A stretch of DNA of 64,000 bases from Cepaea nemoralis (taxonomy: Eukaryota > Mollusca > Gastropoda > Stylommatophora > Helicidae), in NCBI GenBank assembly GCA_014155875.1, contig JACEFZ010015095.1, positions 1 through 64,000 on the forward strand, written 5' to 3'. The notes beneath the pieces are model-generated. The model was not told the origin of the DNA. It ran no database searches and worked only from the letters and a program-made list of their open reading frames with translations. The translations under genes and the position numbers were made by a program. Shown here in pieces: positions 42,245-53,624 of this stretch (the stretch's first letter is position 1; each line of letters opens with the position of its first letter).

Positions 42245-45200
42245 ACTTTACTTTCACGGATGTGATGTTTATGGTTGTTGTGTTCCTCTTTACTTTACTT
42301 TCACAGATGTGATGTTTATGGTTGTTTTGTTCCTCTTCACTTTACTTTCACGGGTGTGATGTTTGTGGTTGTTGTGTTCCTCTTCACTTTACTTTCACGG
42401 GTGTGATGTTTATGGTTGTTGTGTTCCTCTTTACTTTACTTTCACGGATGTGATGTTTATGGTTGTTGTGTTCCTCTTTACTTTACTTTCATGGATGTGA
42501 TGTTTATGGTTGTTGTGTTCCTCTTTACTTAACTTTCACGGATGTGATGTTTATGGTTGTTGTGTTCCTCTTTACTTTCACGGATGTGATGTTTATGGTT
42601 GTTGTGTTCCTCTTTACTTTACTTTCATGGATGTGATGTTTATGGTTGTTGTGTTCCTCTTTACTTTACTTTCACGGATGTGATGTTTATGGTTGTTGTG
42701 TTCCTCTTCACTTTACTTTCACGGGTGTGATGTTTGTGGTTGTTGTGTTCCTCTTTACTTTACTTTCATGGATGTGATGTTTATGGTTGTTGTGTTCCTC
42801 TTTACTTAACTTTCACGGATGTGATGTTTATGGTTGTTGTGTTCCTCTTCACTTTACTTTCACTGATGTGATGTTTATGGTTGTTGTGTTCCTCTTTACT
42901 TCCACAGATGTGATGTTTATGGTTTTGTGTTCCTCTTTACTTTCATGGATGTGATGTTTATGGTTGTTGTGTTCCTCTTTACTTTACTTTCACTGATGTG
43001 ATGTTTATGGTTGTTGTGTTCCTCTTCACTTTACTTTCACGGATGTGATGTTTATGGTTGTTGTGATCCTCTTTACTTTACTTTCACTGATGTGATGTTT
43101 ATGGTTGTTGTGTTCCTCTTCACTTTACTTTCACTGATGTGATGTTTATGGTTGTTGTGTTCCTCTTCACTTTACTTTCACTGATGTGATGTTTATGGTT
43201 GTTGTGATCCTCTTTACTTTACTTTCACGGATGTGAAGTTTATGGTTGTTGTGTTCCTCTTTACTTTCACTGATGTGATGTTTATGGTTGTTGTGTTCCT
43301 CTTTACTTTACTTTCACTGATGTGATGTTTATGGTTGTTGTGTTCGTCTTCACTTTACTTTCACTGATGTGATGTTTATGGTTGTTGTGTTCCTCTTTAC
43401 TATCACGGATGTGATGTTTATGGTTGTTGTGTTCCTCTTTATTTAACTTTCACAGATATGATGTTTATGGTTGTTTTCCTCTTTACTTTACTTTCACAGA
43501 TGTGATGTTTATGGTTGTTGTGTTCCTCTTCACTTTACTTTCACTGATGTGATGTTTATGGTTGTTGTGTTCCTCTTTACTTTCATGGATGTGATGTTTA
43601 TGGTTGTTGTGTTCCTCTTCACTTTCATGGATGTGATGTTTATGGTTGTTGTGTTCCTCTTTACTTTCATGGATGTGATGTTTATGGTTGTTGTGTTCCT
43701 CTTTACTTTACTTTCACAGATGTGATGTTTATGGTTGTTGTGTTCCTCTTTACTTTCACGGATGTGATGTTTATGGTTGTTGTGTTCCTCTTTACTTTCA
43801 TGGATGTGATGTTTATGGTTGTTGTGTTCCTCTTTACTTTACTTTCACAGATGTGATGTTTATGGTTGTTGTGTTCCTCTTTACTTTCATGGATGTGATG
43901 TTTATGGTTGTTGTGTTCCTCTTTACTTTCACGGATGTGATGTTTATGGTTGTTGTGTTCCTCTTTACTTTACTTTCACAGATGTGATGTTTATGGTTGT
44001 TGTGTTCCTCTTTACTTTCACGGATGTGATGTTTATGGTTGTTGTGTTCCTCTTTACTTTCATGGATGTGATGTTTATGGTTGTTGTGTTCCTCTTTACT
44101 TTACTTTCACAGATGTGATGTTTATGGTTTTTGTGTTCCTCTTTACTTTCACGGATGTGATGTTTATGGTTGTTGTGTTCCTCTTTACTTTACTTTCATG
44201 GATGTGATGTTTATGGTTGTGTTCCTCTTTTCTTTACTTTCATGGATGTGATGTTTATGGTTGTTGTGTTCCTCTTTACTTTACTTTCATGGATGTGATG
44301 TGTATGGTTGTGTTCCTCTTTACTTTACTTTCACAGATGTGATGTTTATGGTTGTGTTCCTCTTCACTTTACTTTCATGGATGTGATGTTTATGGTTGTT
44401 GTGTTCCTCTTTACTTCACTTTCACAGATGTGATGTTTATGGTTGTTGTGTTCCTCTTTACTTTCACGGATGTGATGTTTATGGTTGTTGTGTTCCTCTT
44501 TACTTTACTTTCATGGATGTGATGTTTATGGTTGTGTTCCTCTTTACTTAACTTTCACAGATGTGATGTTTATGGTTGTTGTGTTCCTCTTCACTTTACT
44601 TTCACGGATGTGATGTTTGTGGTTGTTGTGTTCCTCTTTACTTTCATGGATGTGATGTTTATGGTTGTGTTCCTCTTTACTTTCACGGATGTGATGTTTA
44701 TGGTTGTTGTGTTCCTCTTTACTTTACTTTCACAGATGTGATGTTTATGGTTGTTGTGTTCCTCTTTACTTTCACAGATGTGATGTTTATGGTTGTTGTG
44801 TTCCTCTTTACTTTCACGGATGTGATGTTTATGGTTGTTGTGTTCCTCTTTACTTTACTTTCATGGATGTGATGTTTACGGTTGTGTTCCTCTTTACTTT
44901 ACTTTCATGGATGTGATGTTTATGGTTGTTGTGTTCCTCTTTACTTTACTTTCATGGATGTAATGTTTATGGTTGTTGTGTTCCTCTTTACTTTACTTTC
45001 ATGGATGTGATGTTTATGGTTGTTGTGTTCCTCTTTACTTTCTTTCATGGATGTGATGTTTATGGTTGTTGTGTTCCTCTTTACTTTACTTTCACAGATG
45101 TGATGTTTATGGTTGTTGTGTTCCTCTTTACTTTACTTTCATGGATGTGATGTTTATGATTGTTGTGTTCCTCTTTACTTTACTTTCACAGATGTGATGT

Positions 45201-46675
45201 TTATGGTTGTGTTCCTCTTTACTTTCTTTCATGGATGTGATGTTTATGTCTGTTGTGTTCCTCTTTACTTTCACGGATGTGATGTTTATGGTTGTTGTGT
45301 TCCTCTTTACTTTAATGGATGTGATGTTTATGGTTGTTGTGTTCCTCTTTACTTCACTTTCACAGATGTGATGTTTATGGTTGTTGTGTTCCTCTTTACT
45401 TTCTTTCATGGATGTGATGTTTATGGTTGTTGTGTTCCTCTTTACTTTACTTTCATGGATGTGATGTTTATGATTGTTGTGTTCCTCTTTACTTTACTTT
45501 CACAGATGTGATGTTTATGGTTGTGTTCCTCTTTACTTTCTTTCATGGATGTGATGTTTATGTCTGTTGTGTTCCTCTTTACTTTCACGGATGTGATGTT
45601 TATGGTTGTTGTGTTCCTCTTTACTTTAATGGATGTGATGTTTATGGTTGTTGTGTTCCTCTTTACTTTACTTTCATGGGTGTGATGTTTATGGTTGTTG
45701 TGTTCCTCTTTACTTCACTTTCACAGATGTGATGTTTATGGTGGTTGTGTTCCTCTTTACTTTACTTTCATGGATGTGATGTTTATGGTTGTTGTGTTCC
45801 TCTTTACTTCACTTTCACAGATGTGATGTTTATGGTTGTTGTGTTCCTCTTTACTTTCATGGATGTGATGTTTATGGTTGTTGTGTTCCTCTTCACTTTA
45901 CTTTCACAGATGTGATGTTTATGGTTGTTGTGTTCCTCTTTACTTTCATGGATGTGATGTTTATGGTTGTTGTGTTCCTCTTCACTTTACTTTCGTGGAT
46001 GTGATGTTTATGGTTGTTGTGTTCCTCTTCAATTTACTTTCACTGATGTGATGTTTATGGTTGTTGTGTTCCTCTTCACTTTACTTTCATGGATGTGATG
46101 TTTATGATTGTTGTCTTCCTCTTTACTTTACTTTCACTGATGTGATGTTTATGGTTGTTGTGTTCCTCTTTACTTTACTTTCACAGATGTGATGTTTATG
46201 GTTGTTGTGTTCCTCTTTACTTTCATGGATGTGATGTTTATGGTTGTTGTGTTCCTCTTCACTTTACTTTCACTGATGTGATGTTTATGGTTGTTGTGTT
46301 CCTCTTTACTTTACTTTCATGGATGTGATGTTTGTGGTTGTTGTGTTCCTCTTTACTTTACTTTCACGGATGTGATGTTTATGGTTGTTGTGTTCCTCTT
46401 TACTTTACTTTCACGGATGTGATGTTTATGGTTGTTGTGTTCCTCTTCACTTTACTTTCACGGATGTGATGTTTATGGTTGTTGTGTTCCTCTTCACTTT
46501 ACTTTCACAGATGTGATGTTTATGGTTGTTGTGTTCCTCTTCACTTTACTTTCACGGATGTGATGTTTATGGTTGTTGTGTTCCTCTTCACTTTACTTTC
46601 ACGGATGTGATGTTTGTGGTTGTTGTGTTCCTCTTTACTTTCATGGATGTGATGTTTATGGTTGTTATGATCCTC
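42245..46675 (+). repeat. 4.4-kb minisatellite, 42/47-bp units
   Basis: Roughly 95-100 units, each containing GATGTGATGTTTATGGTTG followed by TTGTGTTCCTCTTTACTTT. A 47-bp form has an extra ACTTT; a 42-bp form lacks it. Rarer units are shorter. Higher-order structure is clear: 131 bp (47+42+42) repeated near 43688-44200, and a 314-bp block at about 45113-45426 repeated at 45427-45740. Open frames of up to about 130 codons inside it arise because the unit lacks stops, and they are not genes. Confidence 0.95.
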
Positions 46676-46762
46676 TTTACCCAACACTCGTTAGTCTCTA
46701 ATGATGGGATATCACAGTGAACAGACTATCATAGTGATCTTGACAGGAACAGCCACAAAGCA
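46676..46762. other. Short spacer after minisatellite
   Basis: No feature recognised. Confidence 0.4.
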
Positions 46763-47066
46763 TGTACCAAATTATCTCTGGTAGATAACTCAATGAAGGT
46801 GATGGTGACCAACTGTGTTTGCTTGGCCAGTCTTCTCTGCCCCAACAGCCAGTGTACACCATTTCTGTGTAGTGTATATACTACATACTATGTATATACA
46901 AATGTGTGGGTATGCCCATAATTTCAGCTTGTACATTTACAAATAATGATGGCTATCACAACTGATTAGAAGCTCACACAAAATAATATTGCCAGGATAG
47001 TTTCTCACATGCACTTTGGCAACTGTTACAGCCACAGTCTGACAGGGAAACAGTGACGTCGACTGA
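46763..47066 (+). repeat. Direct duplication, copy 1
   Basis: About 300 bp from ACCAAATTATCTCTGG to GTGACGTCGACTGAGC. It is repeated at 47405-48002, where the second copy has gained a SINE and about 45 bp near 47520-47565. Confidence 0.85.
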
Positions 47067-47404
47067 GCGGTGAGCATCCTTGAGAAAATGTTTCTTCCCA
47101 GCTGTGCACTGCTTTACAGGACAAACTTTTGTCAGCATAAACGGGAAGCATTTCCTTATGAATGTCCTTTGCAGGCAGTCCTTTTGCCCACAAAAAATGC
47201 ACAACAGCACATTGCTCTTTGGTTGTACACTACGTATGTACAGTTTCCGTTTTGTTTATGCGCTGCGCATGAGACGCCTAGCGCCACCTGACGAACGGAA
47301 ATATAAAGTTCATGTTGTTGTCACATATTGACACCTGTAGAAAACACCAACTACATTTACCTGCCATCCCACAGAACTGTATGACTTACTTATTGACTCA
47401 CCCT
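47067..47404. other. Spacer between duplicated blocks
   Basis: No secure gene. The plus strand at about 47140-47200 reads as a possible decayed zinc finger (FPYECPL followed in another frame by RQSF and a QQH), too weak to annotate. Confidence 0.4.
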
Positions 47405-48002
47405 CGTATCTCTGGTAGATAACTCAATGAAGGTGATGGTGGACAACTGTGTTTGCTTGGCCGCCAGTCTTCTCTGCCCTACAGCCTGTGTAAACCATTT
47501 CTGTGTAGTCTATATGCTATGGATGTTCGTCCATCACGAATGATGAGGACCTTTCACTCATTGACATACTATGTAATATACAATGTGTGGGTTTGCCCAT
47601 AATCTCAGCCTGTACATTTACAAATAATGATGGCTATAACAACAGATTGCCGGCTTCATGGCTTAGAGGTTATGACTTTTCTCCGTAATCTCGTATACTC
47701 ACGTAGGTGACGTGATGACGGTGAGAATAAGCAGTGGTTTGAATCGTGTCGGTAACTTACGGGGTATGTGAGCCGGCCGCTCAGAAAGCAATGGCAAACT
47801 ACTGAGCGTAATCTTGCCAAGAAATCAACATACAGCTGAAAGATGCTGGTGTTGACAGCGATGTAAAGGATATGCAAAAAAAAAAAAAAATATATCAGAT
47901 TAGAAGCCCACACAAAATAATATTGCCACGCTAGTCTCTCACATGCACTTTGGCAACTGTTACAGCCACAGTCTGACAGGGAAACAGTGACGTCGACTGA
48001 GC
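47405..48002 (+). repeat. Direct duplication, copy 2 (with SINE)
   Basis: Homologous to 46763-47066. It is interrupted by the SINE at 47649-47895 and by an extra stretch containing the small inverted repeat TTCGTCCATCACGAATGATGA at its start. Confidence 0.85.
47649..47895 (+). mobile_element. tRNA-derived SINE with poly-A tail
   Basis: Pol III-like A box TGGCTTAGAGG (47659-47669), B box GGTTTGAATCG (47736-47746) and an A-run at 47877-47890. It is flanked by CAGATT at 47643-47648 and 47896-47901. The empty site is visible in the first duplication copy (CTGATTAGAAG near 46964). Confidence 0.8.
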
Positions 48003-48299
48003 TATCCAGGGGTTTCATGATTAAGTGTAACATTTGTTTGCTTTGTGTTTGTGTTCCTTTCTGGTGTAAATTGAAACTGTTTTCATAGTTGATCATATTT
48101 CACAATTCACTGGCTTAACTTGGATAGTTAATTTTGTTTATCTGGTGATGAAATTTCCCGAGTTGTGTGCTCTTGTGTAACAAGCATACATCAGAAATTG
48201 TTATTCTTTGTAAGATACATTAATGTAATAATAAGTTGCTTAAAAGTTGACAGGGTCGACTTATTGCACCGGGTTTTTATTCCTTATGGCTCAGCCTCT

Positions 48300-48466
48300 T
48301 TCTGCAGCGCGGGCCGCTGAAAGCATTGCACGAACTCCGTAACTCCAGCGACGACCTCAGGAGTCTCAGAAACAATGCACTTGTGAACTGAAGACACGAC
48401 CCAGAATCGAACCCAGAATCTTTAGAGCCCAAGTCAAACGGCTTGGCTACTTCACCAATACATCAT
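48300..48466 (-). mobile_element. tRNA-derived SINE, minus strand
   Basis: Read on the minus strand it has A box TAGCCAAGCCG (48439-48449) and B box GGTTCGATTCT (48403-48413), with tRNA-like spacing. Boundaries are approximate and no target duplication was found. Confidence 0.6.
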
Positions 48467-48521
48467 TATGAATAATAGATCAATTATTGACATTTGCAAA
48501 AACAACAAATAAAGTTTGTTG

Positions 48522-48547
48522 ATGCTTGCTTGCTTGCTTGCTTGCTT
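48522..48547 (+). repeat. (GCTT)n microsatellite
   Basis: Six to seven GCTT units. A short inverted repeat (CCTGTATG... / CATACAGG) follows at 48582-48625. Confidence 0.85.
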
Positions 48548-48559
48548 GTGTTCGTTGGC

Positions 48560-49679
48560 TTGAGCTCCAACGCGAAGTCCTGTATGTCGGCCTGTTGTCC
48601 AGCATCAGTGTGATGTCATACAGGACCTGAGGTTTGCGTGAGTATCCGTTGTCCCATGTCTGGCTTATTGGTGTGCAGACTGGTGGTTCCTCGCCATACA
48701 GGCAGACACTCTCCGACTTCGGAGGAATCGGCGATCCTACTGACTTTAGCCAGGACCCCGAAGGGACCTGTTGCCCAGGACGCTCGACGAGGACGCGTCA
48801 AATAGGTCTTGGACAGTATATAACTCGGCCTTGGAAACACCTCTGTTGATTATGCTAAGACTGAGTGGCAATAATAGTAAGGGACTTTCTTCTTTCAAGT
48901 GGTAATGACAAACAACATAACTTGTAGTGTTATTGATTTGTTGCAGGATAATATTCTTTGAATATTTAAGTTTCTTCTGTTAGGGTTTTCAAAACACTGT
49001 TCTCTTGGAGTGTGGCCGGCAAGGCTGTGGCAACAGATGTCTCTTGACAAACATGTATTTGATCAGCTTTCTATTACAGCTGTTCTCTTACAAAAAAATA
49101 AAGAGTGTTTGTAGTGGTGGTTGGTAGCCATGGTAGTGAAGTGACTAGCATGCTTGCCTGCTGACCCGGGGATCAAATATTTGAATATGCATAAGTGCAT
49201 TTGAAACAATTTGACCTGCGCTCCAAGATCAAACGTCCGATACACCCATCTGAAGATCACCCGCCACACCCTGCACCCATCTTCACTTTGGCCTTCCCCT
49301 TCCTCTCTTCCCAGGCATGTACCCCTCCATTATTGTTCTCTCCAAACTTTCATGACGTTTCAAGTGACAAAAATATTTCAATTTTCTTTGTTTTATCGTC
49401 TTTAATAGCCAACCTTCTTCAATATTCAGCTTTTGAAGTATGGACGCATTTGTTCTTTTCTTTACCCAAGACAGTCTTTAACAATCATATTCAAAGGCAT
49501 TTATGCGCTGTTCAGCTTGTTTGGCAAATGTCCAGGTCTCGCAGGATGCTCTTAAAAATCTAATTTTTGTAGTTCTTTCTGTCCCACCCCCACAATTTAT
49601 TCAGTTGTTTTAGTCTTTGAAGAGCAATAGATTTTCATCTTTTAATTTCTTTCATTGGGTCACCATTCTTGGAAATCTA
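48560..49679. other. No gene recognised
   Basis: About 1.1 kb without convincing coding or repeat signal. A weak tRNA-like stretch near 49110-49180 (GGTAGCCATGG... GGGGATCAAAT) may be an old SINE. Confidence 0.45.
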
Positions 49680-50209
49680 TTCTTCTTCTTCTTCTTCAGC
49701 GTTCCGAGCCATTGAGGTTCTTTGCTGCAAATACAATCTGTCTCCATTCGTCTCTCTGGTGGACCTTCTCTTGCCAGTCGTTGATTCCAAGTGCTTGTAT
49801 GTCTGTATGTATATTATCTCTCCACCGCCTTCTTGGTCTACCTCGGGGTCTACGGTCATTTATTTCCTGAGTGTAAGCGAGTTTTGTTTCCCTATTATCT
49901 TCCCAATTATCTTCTATGACCCAAAATATTCAAAATTTTCTACAATCTCCATGTTTTTCTCATTAACATACATTTCTTTCTCCATAGTAGTTTTATCTGT
50001 ATGCTTTATCTTTGTTTTTGCTATGTTAAGATATAAGTTGTGATTTTCACTATTCAATTTGGTTGAGGTTATTAAGTTTTCTATACCATTCTGTTATGTG
50101 GATAGCAATACTGTATCATCAGCATATCGAATCTGGTATTTCATGACGACCGATATTTAGGGCATCACATTACTCCCTGGTTATATCATTTCTGACATTT
50201 CTCATTATA

Positions 50210-51490
50210 TAAGAGGCGTTCATTTGAAATCCGTTCATGCCGCACCGCGCGTAATTGCATACGTTGAACATGATCATGTCCTGGTCATGTGATAAGTACT
50301 AACCAATTAATAAAAGAGCACGTGCTTATCGTCCCGTGATGCATAGGTTCTGTTTCTGACCGTGGAGAAAATGGCCGGGTTGATCCAAAATCCATCCAAA
50401 GAAGCTCAAAGAGCAGTGATTCAGTTTCTTTCATTTGAAGGATGTCGACCAGTGGACATTCATCGAATAATGCAGGCAGCGTATGGTAACAAATGTGTGT
50501 CGAAGACAACAGTGACAGACTGGGCACGAATGTTTCGGAAAGGACGTCAGTTCACGACAGATCTTCGGCGGCCGGGTCAAGTGCATATTGTTGCAACAGA
50601 AAAAACCATCACCAAAATTGATGCAGCAGTACAGATAAACCGTTGTCGAAGCATACGTTCGCTAGCGAAAGAATTTGATGTGTCAATTGGGACTATTCAA
50701 AAGGTCTTTCGTAAGAAACTGCAATATCGGAAGGTGTGTTTACAGTGGGTACCAGGAAGTTGACCGACCACCAAAAAGAGGAAGGCATGGGATGGTGTTT
50801 GAACCACTTGCTGCGTTACAGAGTGGAGGGTAATGCATTTCTCTTCCACATTGTGGCAGGCGATGAATCATGGTGTCACCACTTTAAGCCGAGCAGCAAA
50901 AGAGAGAGCATGCAATGGAAGCATGCTGGATCACCAAAAGCCAGAAAAATCAAGTTACAGGTTTCTGCTGGAAAGGTTATAGTCAGCGCATTATTGGACC
51001 ATGAAGGGCTATTGTTGGCCGACCTTAAAGAACCTGGTGTCAACATCAACTCTACCCACTACTTGCAAACACTAGACAAGCTGCAAAAGGCCATCACGAA
51101 TAAACGACCCGGCATGCTTTCTCGCGGTGTGATTTTGTTGCACAATAATGCTCGTCTGCATGTAGCAAAGATTGTGCAGGAAGCATTAGCAAGGAAGAAG
51201 TGGGAAATTCTGCAACATCCAGCCTATAGTCTTGATTTGTCACTATGTGATTGTCAGTTGTTCGGACCTCTTAAAAAAAGCCATCAAGGGGCAACGATTT
51301 CACACAGATACAGACGTAAGTAATGAACACGGTAAACACTTGGTTCGTTCAGTTAGCAACAACAATATATTTTAGCGGACGGCATTCACCACCTACCTAA
51401 GCAATGGGCTTCTTGTCTGAATGAGAAAGCCTTCGGCGACTTCTTCTGATAACCCATGGTGCATAATTCGTTCAAAATGAATGCTTTGTT
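50210..51490 (+). mobile_element. Mariner transposon, inactive
   Basis: Imperfect inverted ends: AGGCGTTCATTTGAAATCC near 50214 and, read on the other strand, AAGCATTCATTTTGAACG near 51486-51469. TA dinucleotides lie at both edges. About 1.28 kb, the usual mariner size. Encodes a broken transposase. Confidence 0.8.
50371..51323 (+). pseudogene. Mariner transposase (DD34D), frameshifted and mutated
   Basis: ATG 50371 opens MAGLIQNPSKEAQRAVIQF. An N-terminal paired helix-turn-helix region follows (VDIHRIMQAAYG..., then RCRSIRSLAKEFDVSIGTIQKVF). A frameshift at about 50745-50763, in the WVP block, moves reading to a second frame. The catalytic domain shows GDESW (first Asp) and LLHNNARLH, where Asp is normally found and here is Asn. 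AYSLDLSLCD gives the third Asp with 34 residues between second and third positions. The reading is lost after about 51290, before the usual C-terminus. Cut-and-paste activity is abolished. Confidence 0.87.
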
Positions 51491-51633
51491 TAATTCTACC
51501 ACACCTGTTAATGTTTCTTTCATGCTTTTGAAATAAAGCCATTGGAGTGGATGTCAAAAATTATCGTCCCTGATATTTTTGGTGCACAATTTAAACAAAT
51601 AGGGGGACAGCACAGCCCTGAAGGTTTCATTGT

Positions 51634-51858
51634 CAAAAAACTGTCATTGACTGCCAATATAGTACCTTGCGGTGTATGGCAGAGGGGTCTTTGAGCCTGA
51701 GGAATAAAGGCCGCCTGGCTAGTGCAGTCGCCGCGAACTGTGCAGGTTAGGATTTTCTTTTTGCCCCCGACAGAAAAAAATCCGACACCTTACCGAGGGA
51801 TCGAACCCGGGCCTCCCGAATGAGAGTCCGGCGTTCTAGCCTCTCGGCCAGCCGCTCC
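51634..51858 (-). mobile_element. tRNA-derived SINE in LINE E
   Basis: The minus strand reads GGCTGGCCGAGAGGCTAG (A box TGGCCGAGAGG) and GGTTCGATCCC (B box, at about 51800-51810 on the plus strand), resembling a Leu/Ser-type tRNA head. It is flanked by a perfect 12-bp duplication AGGTTTCATTGT (51622-51633 and 51859-51870). Confidence 0.83.
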
Positions 51859-51960
51859 AGGTTTCATTGTTTGATGTCAAAACAATCTGATGTCTCACCA
51901 TCAATTCTAACCGCTGCTTGTTGGTCTAGATATAATACCAGATATAAATTAGCATGTATT

Positions 51961-52139
51961 GATCATAGAAGTGGAGGTTGAAAGTATAGACTTGAACACA
52001 CACTAGATAACATCACAATTGAAATTTATAGTGATCACGTCGGGATTTCAACCTACCGCCCTGTCGTCATTTGTGAATTTATTTTATTGATCTCAGTGGT
52101 TCCTGGAATATTAATGTCTCTTTGTTCATCATTATCACC
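51961..52139. other. No feature recognised
   Basis: Short stretch between LINE E and LINE F remnants. It may be further LINE sequence too decayed to read. Confidence 0.35.
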
Positions 52140-52600
52140 ATCTCCCAATTTTGTCTTCAACCTTCGTGATGAGGAACATTTGACTTTCTAGTGCAAGATG
52201 GGTGGCACCGGATAGTGTCATTCCATGTGATTGTACGTCTTTGATGCCGCCAGTCCATTTTCGTTTCGGGTGTTTTCTTGCTCTCGTTTAAGATCTTCTT
52301 TGATGTAGGGCCAATGCTGGTAGCTGATAATACTGATAATGTTGCATTCTAACGAGATGGCCTAACCATCTTCTAACTTTCAATGTATGTGGCACAAGAT
52401 GTTGATTCCACTGTTTGTCTGATAACATCATTTCTTACTGGGTCTCGGAGAGTTCAGTTGGCGGATCTTTTCAAGCGTCTCGTCTCACAGGTGTTGATTT
52501 TGTGTCAGTGTGATTTGGTCCATATGCATCATTGTTCTCGTGTCCTTGATGCTCAGCTGTTTACTTGGTTCTTCTTCTTCTCACCCCGCCCCTTTTTTTC
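52140..52600 (-). mobile_element. LINE F C-terminal remnant
   Basis: On the minus strand RRWLGHLVRMQ (about 52390-52355), then KRKWTGGIKDV and TLSGATHLALES, with upstream RNDVIRQTVES. This is the C-terminal region of an RNase H-less LINE. Stops are frequent. Confidence 0.6.
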
Positions 52601-52689
52601 CCACGACCTCCTGCTTCCTCTACTTCTTCGTGTCCTAGTGATGTCATCATTTACATAGACGTCTCTGTGCTAAGAGCCAAAAGAGATGC

Positions 52690-52985
52690 CTAGGGGTTCA
52701 TGGCGAAGGTTAATGGGCAGTTTTTAGTAAAGGAGAGCCTGGCATTTGATACCACATCTAGCCTGAACATGGAGATTGAGGCAGTGATTGCAGCGTGTCG
52801 CTATCTGGAGGATAAACAGCACACACATGTCGTGACTGTAACGGACTAACAGTGCATGCTGGGCAGGGTGAAGACAGGTATGCTTCGTGCAGAGTGGTAG
52901 GAGGCAATTAACAAGTCAACTGTAGGGAGCATCCGTTGGATCTTTTGCCTCCGGGCAAGCTGGTGTGTTGGGAAATTTGTTCGTT
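52690..52985 (+). pseudogene. LINE G RNase H fragment, decayed
   Basis: Plus-strand reading FLVKESLAFDTTSSLNMEIEAVIAACRYLED, then VVTVTD, a stop, CMLGRVKTGMLRAEW, a stop and SIRWIF, matching the RNase H encoded at 24994-25557 on the minus strand. Two in-frame stops, and the PGHAG segment is lost. Confidence 0.72.
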
Positions 52986-52989
52986 TGAA

Positions 52990-53420
52990 ATTTGTCTTTA
53001 TCTGCAATTTTGTATCTTGTTTGAATGTCGCTATCGCTTTTAGCTCACTCAGTGACCCGCAGTATTTAGCTTCCACTGTTGTTTTTCTAGGCTAGAAGGT
53101 TTGCCTAGATATGACGTATTTTGGGCAGTCTTAGAGTATGTGATCGGCTTTCTGCGACGCCAATCCATATGTGCAGATGGCTGAATTGCCAATCTTGATT
53201 GTTGTATACACATGGTTGCGTAATCTATTGTGTCTTGTTCCAGGGCGCGGAATAATTTGTTCTCGTCTCCATAAAGTGGTAATCTATCTGAGACTGGTGT
53301 TGGTGGCTTTCTGATTGATTTGATCATTCTGTTCTTGTGGTGTTATGTAACAGGCACATTGCGTTGTTGTTATATCGCTCCTTCCTTAGCTAGTCGATCA
53401 GCTCTCCTTTCTACTGGCTG
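52990..53420 (-). pseudogene. I-group LINE C-terminal fragment (LINE A-related)
   Basis: The minus strand starts with ERRADRLAKE (RNase H end, about 53410-53385). After frame changes it reads WRREQ...RHNRLRNHVYTTIKIGN...CTYGLASQKADHILKDCPKY, the Cys-His tail seen in LINE A (REQVAIFRLRTGHNRL...KHLLQDCP), ending near 52990. Several frame breaks. Confidence 0.68.
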
Positions 53421-53524
53421 CATAATTCGGAAAGTAGTGTCCACAGTACTGGTAATTTCTCAAACAAGACTGCCTCAAGTACTGAACTGATTGTGCATAT
53501 ATAGGGTTGCCAGATACGTGGGCA

Positions 53525-53585
53525 CCAAAAGGAGGACATAATAAGATAAAAAGGAGGACATAATAAGACAAAAAGGAGGACATAT
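53525..53585. repeat. Short tandem repeat GGAGGACATAATAAGA
   Basis: Three units of about 22 bp near the left end of the hAT remnant. Confidence 0.8.
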
Positions 53586-53624
53586 TGAATGTTTCATTTA
53601 AATTATTCCAGATTAAACCCACAG

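Larger units (their letters stand above)
49680..51960 (-). mobile_element. LINE E (RTE-like) 3' part, minus strand, hosting mariner and SINE
   Basis: On the minus strand RT blocks occur in order: LDQQAAVRIDGE (about 51935-51900), AVLSPYLFKLCT (about 51610-51570), then RYADDTVLL (about 50130-50107). After a deletion comes the C-terminus GRPRRRWRDNI...NLNGSER with stop at 49697-49699 and an AAG-repeat tail (49681-49695). Stops and frameshifts are frequent. A mariner (50210-51490) and a SINE (51634-51858) are inserted in it. Confidence 0.78.

Noticed and set aside
42245..46675. Many overlapping open frames of 60-132 codons (FHGCDVYGCCVPLYF repeats)
   Set aside because: They follow from a stop-free minisatellite unit, shift frame wherever 47-bp units occur, and recur at the 131- and 314-bp repeat spacing. 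No start context or codon bias supports a protein.
42245..46675. CRISPR-like array of regular repeats
   Set aside because: Units are contiguous without unique spacers, lengths vary between 42 and 47 bp, and the DNA is animal.
47140..47200. Possible decayed C2H2 finger (YECPL ... RQSF ... QQH)
   Set aside because: Needs a frameshift within one finger, and no second finger is visible at the 84-bp spacing.
49110..49180. tRNA-like stretch, possible SINE or tRNA gene
   Set aside because: B box is poor (GGGGATCAAAT), no cloverleaf can be drawn with confidence, and no duplication flanks it.
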